This document shows positions 60,128 to 64,000 of a stretch of DNA of 64,000 nt, piece by piece. Positions within the stretch are counted from its first letter, which is position 1. Each line of letters starts with the position of its first letter. Origin of the DNA: Hypomyces perniciosus (Eukaryota; Ascomycota; Sordariomycetes; Hypocreales; Hypocreaceae); NCBI GenBank assembly GCA_008477525.1, contig SPDT01000002.1, positions 1,426,001-1,490,000 of the forward strand, written 5' to 3'. The translations under genes and the position numbers were made by a program. The notes under the pieces were generated by a model. The model saw only the letters and a program-made list of their open reading frames with translations. It was not told the DNA's origin and ran no database searches.

Positions 60128-61565
60128 TCAGTATGCAGCGAGCCAGTTCTTCCAGCCCAGCTGCCAAGTCTTGGCGACAATCATCAGTGCGGCAGAGCCC
60201 ACATAGATGCAGCCGGTGAAGATGATAACGCCGGTGTATTCACCCCCATTGGCCTGGACGATGCTTCCGCCAATGGGAATGCCAATCAGGCATGCAAAGG
60301 ACACGACGGTGTAGGTGGTCGCGTAGTACCGCCCATATTGTTGCGTCTTGCACATGCGGCCTATACAAACGGGCGCAATGGCGATGCTGTTTCCGCTTCC
60401 GAATCCGAAGAGCAAGGAGAAGACTATGATGCCGGCGGTAGTGTGACCGAGAGGCAGCCAGACGCACAGGCAGGCAACGAGGGAGAGCAAGACGGAGAAG
60501 ACGCACACGTTGAAGGGTCCCACAACATCGGCATAGTAACCTGGCAGAGCCCTGCCCACCACTGATCCTGCATTCATAATGGGCAGCAACTGGTAGGCAA
60601 AGGCCTCGCTGAATCCCTTGTGCTGAGCATAGGTTGAGATGAACGCAAGAGGGATGAAAAGCGAGAACTCGAGCAAGAAGATACCGAGAGTCGTGAGCAG
60701 AAAGGGGATCTGGCGGAAGATTCGAAAATCGGGGTGGGCCGTTGCGTTCTTGGCAGGGGGCAGACGGGACCGCACGAGACAGATGCCGGTGATACCACAG
60801 CACATGCAGATGAGAGCGAGAACACGAGTGGCCCAGCCATATCCAATGCGATCAAACAGAGCGGTGAGCATGAGAGGGAAGATGATGCCGCCAATGCCAC
60901 CGGCTGTCGAGGCCAGTCCCGTGGCAAAACCACGCCTGGCCTTGAACCAATGGCCCACGGCGGCAATGCATGGTGTGAAGGTGAGGGAGGTGCCTATGCC
61001 GCCGAGGACTCCAAACGAGAGGATGAACTGATAGAGCTCTAGAGGTTTAAGAGTTAGTTGTTGGAGTGAGATGAGATGAGGTGAGATGAGATGAAATGAG
61101 GTTGAACAACTCACCCGTACAGAAACTCATCGATACCAAGGCGGCTGTGGTGCAGATACATCCCGCAATGAGAAGCCATCGCGGGCCATACTTGTCAAAG
61201 ACAGGTCCGATATAGACACCCCCGAAAAAGGCCAAGAAGGTGTAGATGGAAAAGATCCAGCCAATGGTGCCTTCGCTATACCCCTTCAACTGATGCGTAG
61301 CGGTATAGGCCTGAAACACGGCGATACTGTTCATCAGACCCATGGAGGCGATCATGGCGAACCATGAGCCTGCCACCACCAGCCATGCACGGAGTCCGCC
61401 CTCGGGATACGTCTCGAGGAACGACGCAGTTGATTGCACTGTTTCCCTCTTCTCCAGGTCATTGGGCCCTTGCTTTTCTCCATTACTGTTCGGTGATTCA
61501 TCGAAAGTTGCGTGCTCATCAGGCTCATCGTGGAGCGCCCGCGAGTTGACCTGGTGGACATCCAT
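60128..61565 (-). CDS. monocarboxylate-type MFS transporter
   Basis: Exons 61565-61115 and 61038-60128 (1362 nt) encode 453 residues; the 76-bp intron contains CATCT repeats. The soluble N terminus (about 55 residues, acidic) ends in FLETYPEGGLRAWLVVAGSW, matching the [YF]PDGGxxAW signature of monocarboxylate-transporter-like MFS proteins. Twelve hydrophobic segments follow, with GPVFDKYGPRWLL after the third and FKARRGFATGLAST, the loop typical of this group. Yeast relatives include Mch5 (riboflavin) and Mch4. It should be a plasma-membrane importer; the substrate is not determined. The start ATG at 61565 has no competing upstream start. Confidence 0.87.
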
Positions 61566-61741
61566 GGCTCTGTTGTGTTTAAGGATATGAATATGAATAT
61601 GGATATATCAGATGAATAAACAGACTGTTTAAACAACCCACGGCCAATTCCCCCTTCTTTTCCAACCGCTTTCTGGAAGAAATCGTAGAGATATTAAGAA
61701 GAAGAAGAAGAAGAAGAAGAAAAAAAGGGTGAGGAAATTGG

Positions 61742-61777
<36 letters not shown>

Positions 61778-62963
61778 AAGAGTAAAGTGCTCGTACCTGC
61801 ACCTATTAGCTTGGCAGTTCAAAGTTCCATAACGGGCAGTTATAAATAATCCACAATTATCATCTCGGAAGGCGCAATACAGCGACTTCGGTTTTCGGCG
61901 CGGGGCGAAAACGTGGACGACACTCCGATTTTGATGGTAATGGAAACTCCTCAATTGTGGACACGGAGTTCCACTCTCTCCTGGCTAATACTAGATAATA
62001 TTATGTAGTATCTAGCTATTACTAGTAATATCCGTAAATTTATACCCTTTTTCTTTCTTCCCAAGTCTGGCAGCTGCTTTTGCGTAAAAGATGTGTAAGC
62101 ATAGCTTGTATGTGTGCAGCACGTCACATGCACGCAATCTTTTGCACCTTGTGATCACAGACATGGAGTTGAAGTTGGCTCGTCTCGCTAGTGTTGATGA
62201 TGAGTTGTTGGATCATCTCGGCTCGTCTTTGACCCCCGTGCACCGCTCCCGGACCTGGACCTGGACCTGAAGACTCAGCCGGCGTAAAGAGAAGAATAGG
62301 GGGCCGTGATGCGATGTGATGGCCCCCAAGAAAACTGCATCAGAGCTCCGGCTGAACTGACAGCCTTCATCAATGCCTCGTTCCTCTGATCTGCTGACAA
62401 TATGGAAACTAACCGGTAATTGTCCATGACAATCCCCATCCCCACCGTCTCCATGTGAAAGTCGAATTTTTCTTTCTCGGCCTTGACTCCTTCACGGAGT
62501 CCTCCGTCCTCCGGGGCTCCACTCACCGGACCCCCACTGTTCAATTGACTTTATAAAAGCTGAAAAAAATCGAAGAAACAAAAGTTCGATATTGTTACTA
62601 GAAACAAACTGTCAGGTCATGGTCTTGCGGGCGGTTTGGAGGTTTGGTTTAGCCGAGACCTGTCTCACCAATGCCATACCAATCATTTTACATGCCATCT
62701 CGGCCAACCAAGACCAATCGGATAAATTGCATCGAGTCTAACTCATATTGTACAATACAATGCATTTGGTGCTTTTGCACTAAATATTATCTTCCGGACC
62801 CAAGACGGATGTGCACTAGATTCTGTTGCATCTATTCTGATCCTGTTGCCTTTGAGCAGTCCGTACGCCGTACATTTACTTCATCCCTCGAATTCGGATG
62901 CTTCAACCCCGGAAATGTCTAAAAATCCATTGCGCCGAAATCCAAAAAACATTAGATAACCCA
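61566..62963. other. intergenic with simple repeats
   Basis: Promoter of the monocarboxylate transporter on the left. A GAA-type run at about 61698-61727 and a GA run at about 61746-61773 follow. A triplicate GGACCT stretch lies at about 62252-62270. No gene is supported; minus-strand frames here match nothing. Confidence 0.45.
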
Positions 62964-63852
62964 TCATGCCTCCTCATCATCCACATCCTCCATCATCACA
63001 TGCCGTGACGGTACGCCTTGTTCTTGTGCCTGGTCCTGTCCGGTATTCGATGCCAGCTTCAGATACCCTTCCTTCTCCAGCCGATCCGCCTCTTCGGGCT
63101 CTATTAACCCTCCTTGTCCCTTGCCTTTGTTCATCTTCATCTGGACAGACGTAGGTACGAATACAGCCACAGCCTCTTTCCTGAGATCTCGTACTACGGG
63201 CTTCGCCTCGTATACCGTCTTAGACTCGACCGCCGGCACCTTCTTCCCTGTGGCCTCTCTGCCTGTCCCATCTTCACCGGCGTCTCCTTGCCGTGCCGCA
63301 TTCTCGGCATCCCTTCGTGCCCGGCGCTTGGCGTACCACTTATCCATCTCGGCTTTCGGTATCGGCGGTGGTGTATCGCGCGGCATAGGAATACTCCTCA
63401 CCTCCTCCGGCACGTCCTCATCGCTACTCAGCTCGTCCCCGTCCCCGCGTCTCCTCTTCCCCAGCGCACCCGGCCGCGAATCGTCATCTCTCCTCCATCC
63501 GCGACTAAACGCCGGCGCCTTGTCTCCAAGCGTGTCTCTGGCCTTGTTCACAGCTTTAAGCTCCTTCTCCAAGCCATCCAGCATTTGCTCCTCATGGCGC
63601 GTCAGCTTGCCGCCGCTGGTTGGGATGGCTTTCAGCTCGTCGATCTGTTTCTGGAGTCGCTCTGGGTTCCTGCGCGCGAGTTTCTCATTGCGTCGACCCT
63701 GTGCCTCGGCCTTCCCTGTAAGGAGATTGTGGTTAGAAAACGAGTTGCGAATTAGAGAGAGAGGAGCGCGGATTTGTACCTTTCCTGACCTCCCTCGCCT
63801 TGTCGGCTTTGCGCTGGGCCTGCACGGGATTGTAGTTTTTCTCTTTTGGCAT
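62964..63852 (-). CDS. WBP11-type splicing-associated protein
   Basis: Exons 63852-63780 and 63715-62964 (825 nt) encode 274 residues over a 64-bp phase-1 intron. The first about 60 residues fit the WBP11 N-terminal domain: KEKNYNPVQAQRKADKAREV, then RRNEKLARRNPERLQKQIDEL. A coiled segment follows. The centre is Arg/Asp/Glu-rich with PPPIPKAEMDKWYAKRR, and the C terminus has VFVPTSVQMKMNK plus an acidic end. Mammalian WBP11 binds proline-rich WW-domain partners and acts in pre-mRNA splicing; yeast-like fungal forms are shorter, as here. Nuclear location is expected from the basic segments. The gene reads away from the window end. Confidence 0.83.
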
Positions 63853-64000
63853 TTTCGCTTTCCTTGCTCAAGAATTCCCAAGGCAGTATCGATATGTCGT
63901 CAATCGAAGGAGTGAAGATGTTGACTTTTATATTTTGTTTCTGGCGCGGAGAACAGCAGTTTGAAGGTGATGTTGTTTGGAGGGTTTGGATCGTCCAAGA
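63853..64000. other. window end, upstream of the WBP11-type gene
   Basis: Probable start of the WBP11 promoter, cut by the window edge. No feature is visible. Confidence 0.4.

Overview
The window reads as nuclear DNA of a filamentous ascomycete (Pezizomycotina; Sordariomycetes or Hypocreales is my best guess, not proven). The evidence is short introns of about 50-90 bp with gtaagt/gtatgt-like donors and ctgac/ctaac branch sites, pyrimidine-rich leaders, a 460-residue EF-1alpha gene with several introns near its 5' end, a Zn2Cys6 regulator, a cytochrome P450, and an AT-rich block with the CpA/TpG depletion left by repeat-induced point mutation (RIP).

Layout. 1-4140 is AT-rich and gene-free, interrupted by an intact GC-normal 276-bp solo LTR (2569-2844) with a 5-bp target duplication. 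4141-11440 is gene-poor, with microsatellites and many short TACGAAGTA/TACGGAGTA palindromes. A Whi3-like RRM protein follows (11441-13108), then about 4 kb of sparse sequence. 17028-29144 is a compact housekeeping block: Zn2Cys6 regulator (-), MYND-like zinc protein (-), SF3b subunit 5 (+), Nse3 of the SMC5/6 complex (-), mitochondrial Sls1-like protein (+) and EF-1alpha (-). 29.1-33.9 kb holds the EF-1alpha promoter, a decayed-looking coding region and a diverged tRNA-Arg(CCT). An MFS transporter (-) and a cytochrome P450 (-) lie at 33.9-38.9 kb. 38.9-49.5 kb is sparse, with one conserved hypothetical protein (42751-43512). From 49.5 kb to the end come Yae1, a repetitive GPI-anchored wall protein, CENP-O/Mcm21, an acetyl-CoA transporter (SLC33A1 type), phosphopantothenate-cysteine ligase, a monocarboxylate-type MFS transporter and a WBP11-type splicing protein.

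The genes do not form one pathway. Most are core functions: translation, Fe-S protein assembly, splicing, kinetochore, DNA repair, CoA synthesis and acetyl-CoA transport. The P450, the first MFS transporter and the Zn2Cys6 regulator are accessory, but there is no biosynthetic core enzyme, so I do not call a metabolite cluster. The multi-exon models were spliced by hand and all keep the reading frame. The most unusual results are a two-nucleotide exon in EF-1alpha, an SF3b5 first coding exon that is only the start codon, the stem-loop-rich solo LTR, the window-wide palindrome family confined to non-coding DNA, and the valine/glycine-repeat wall protein.
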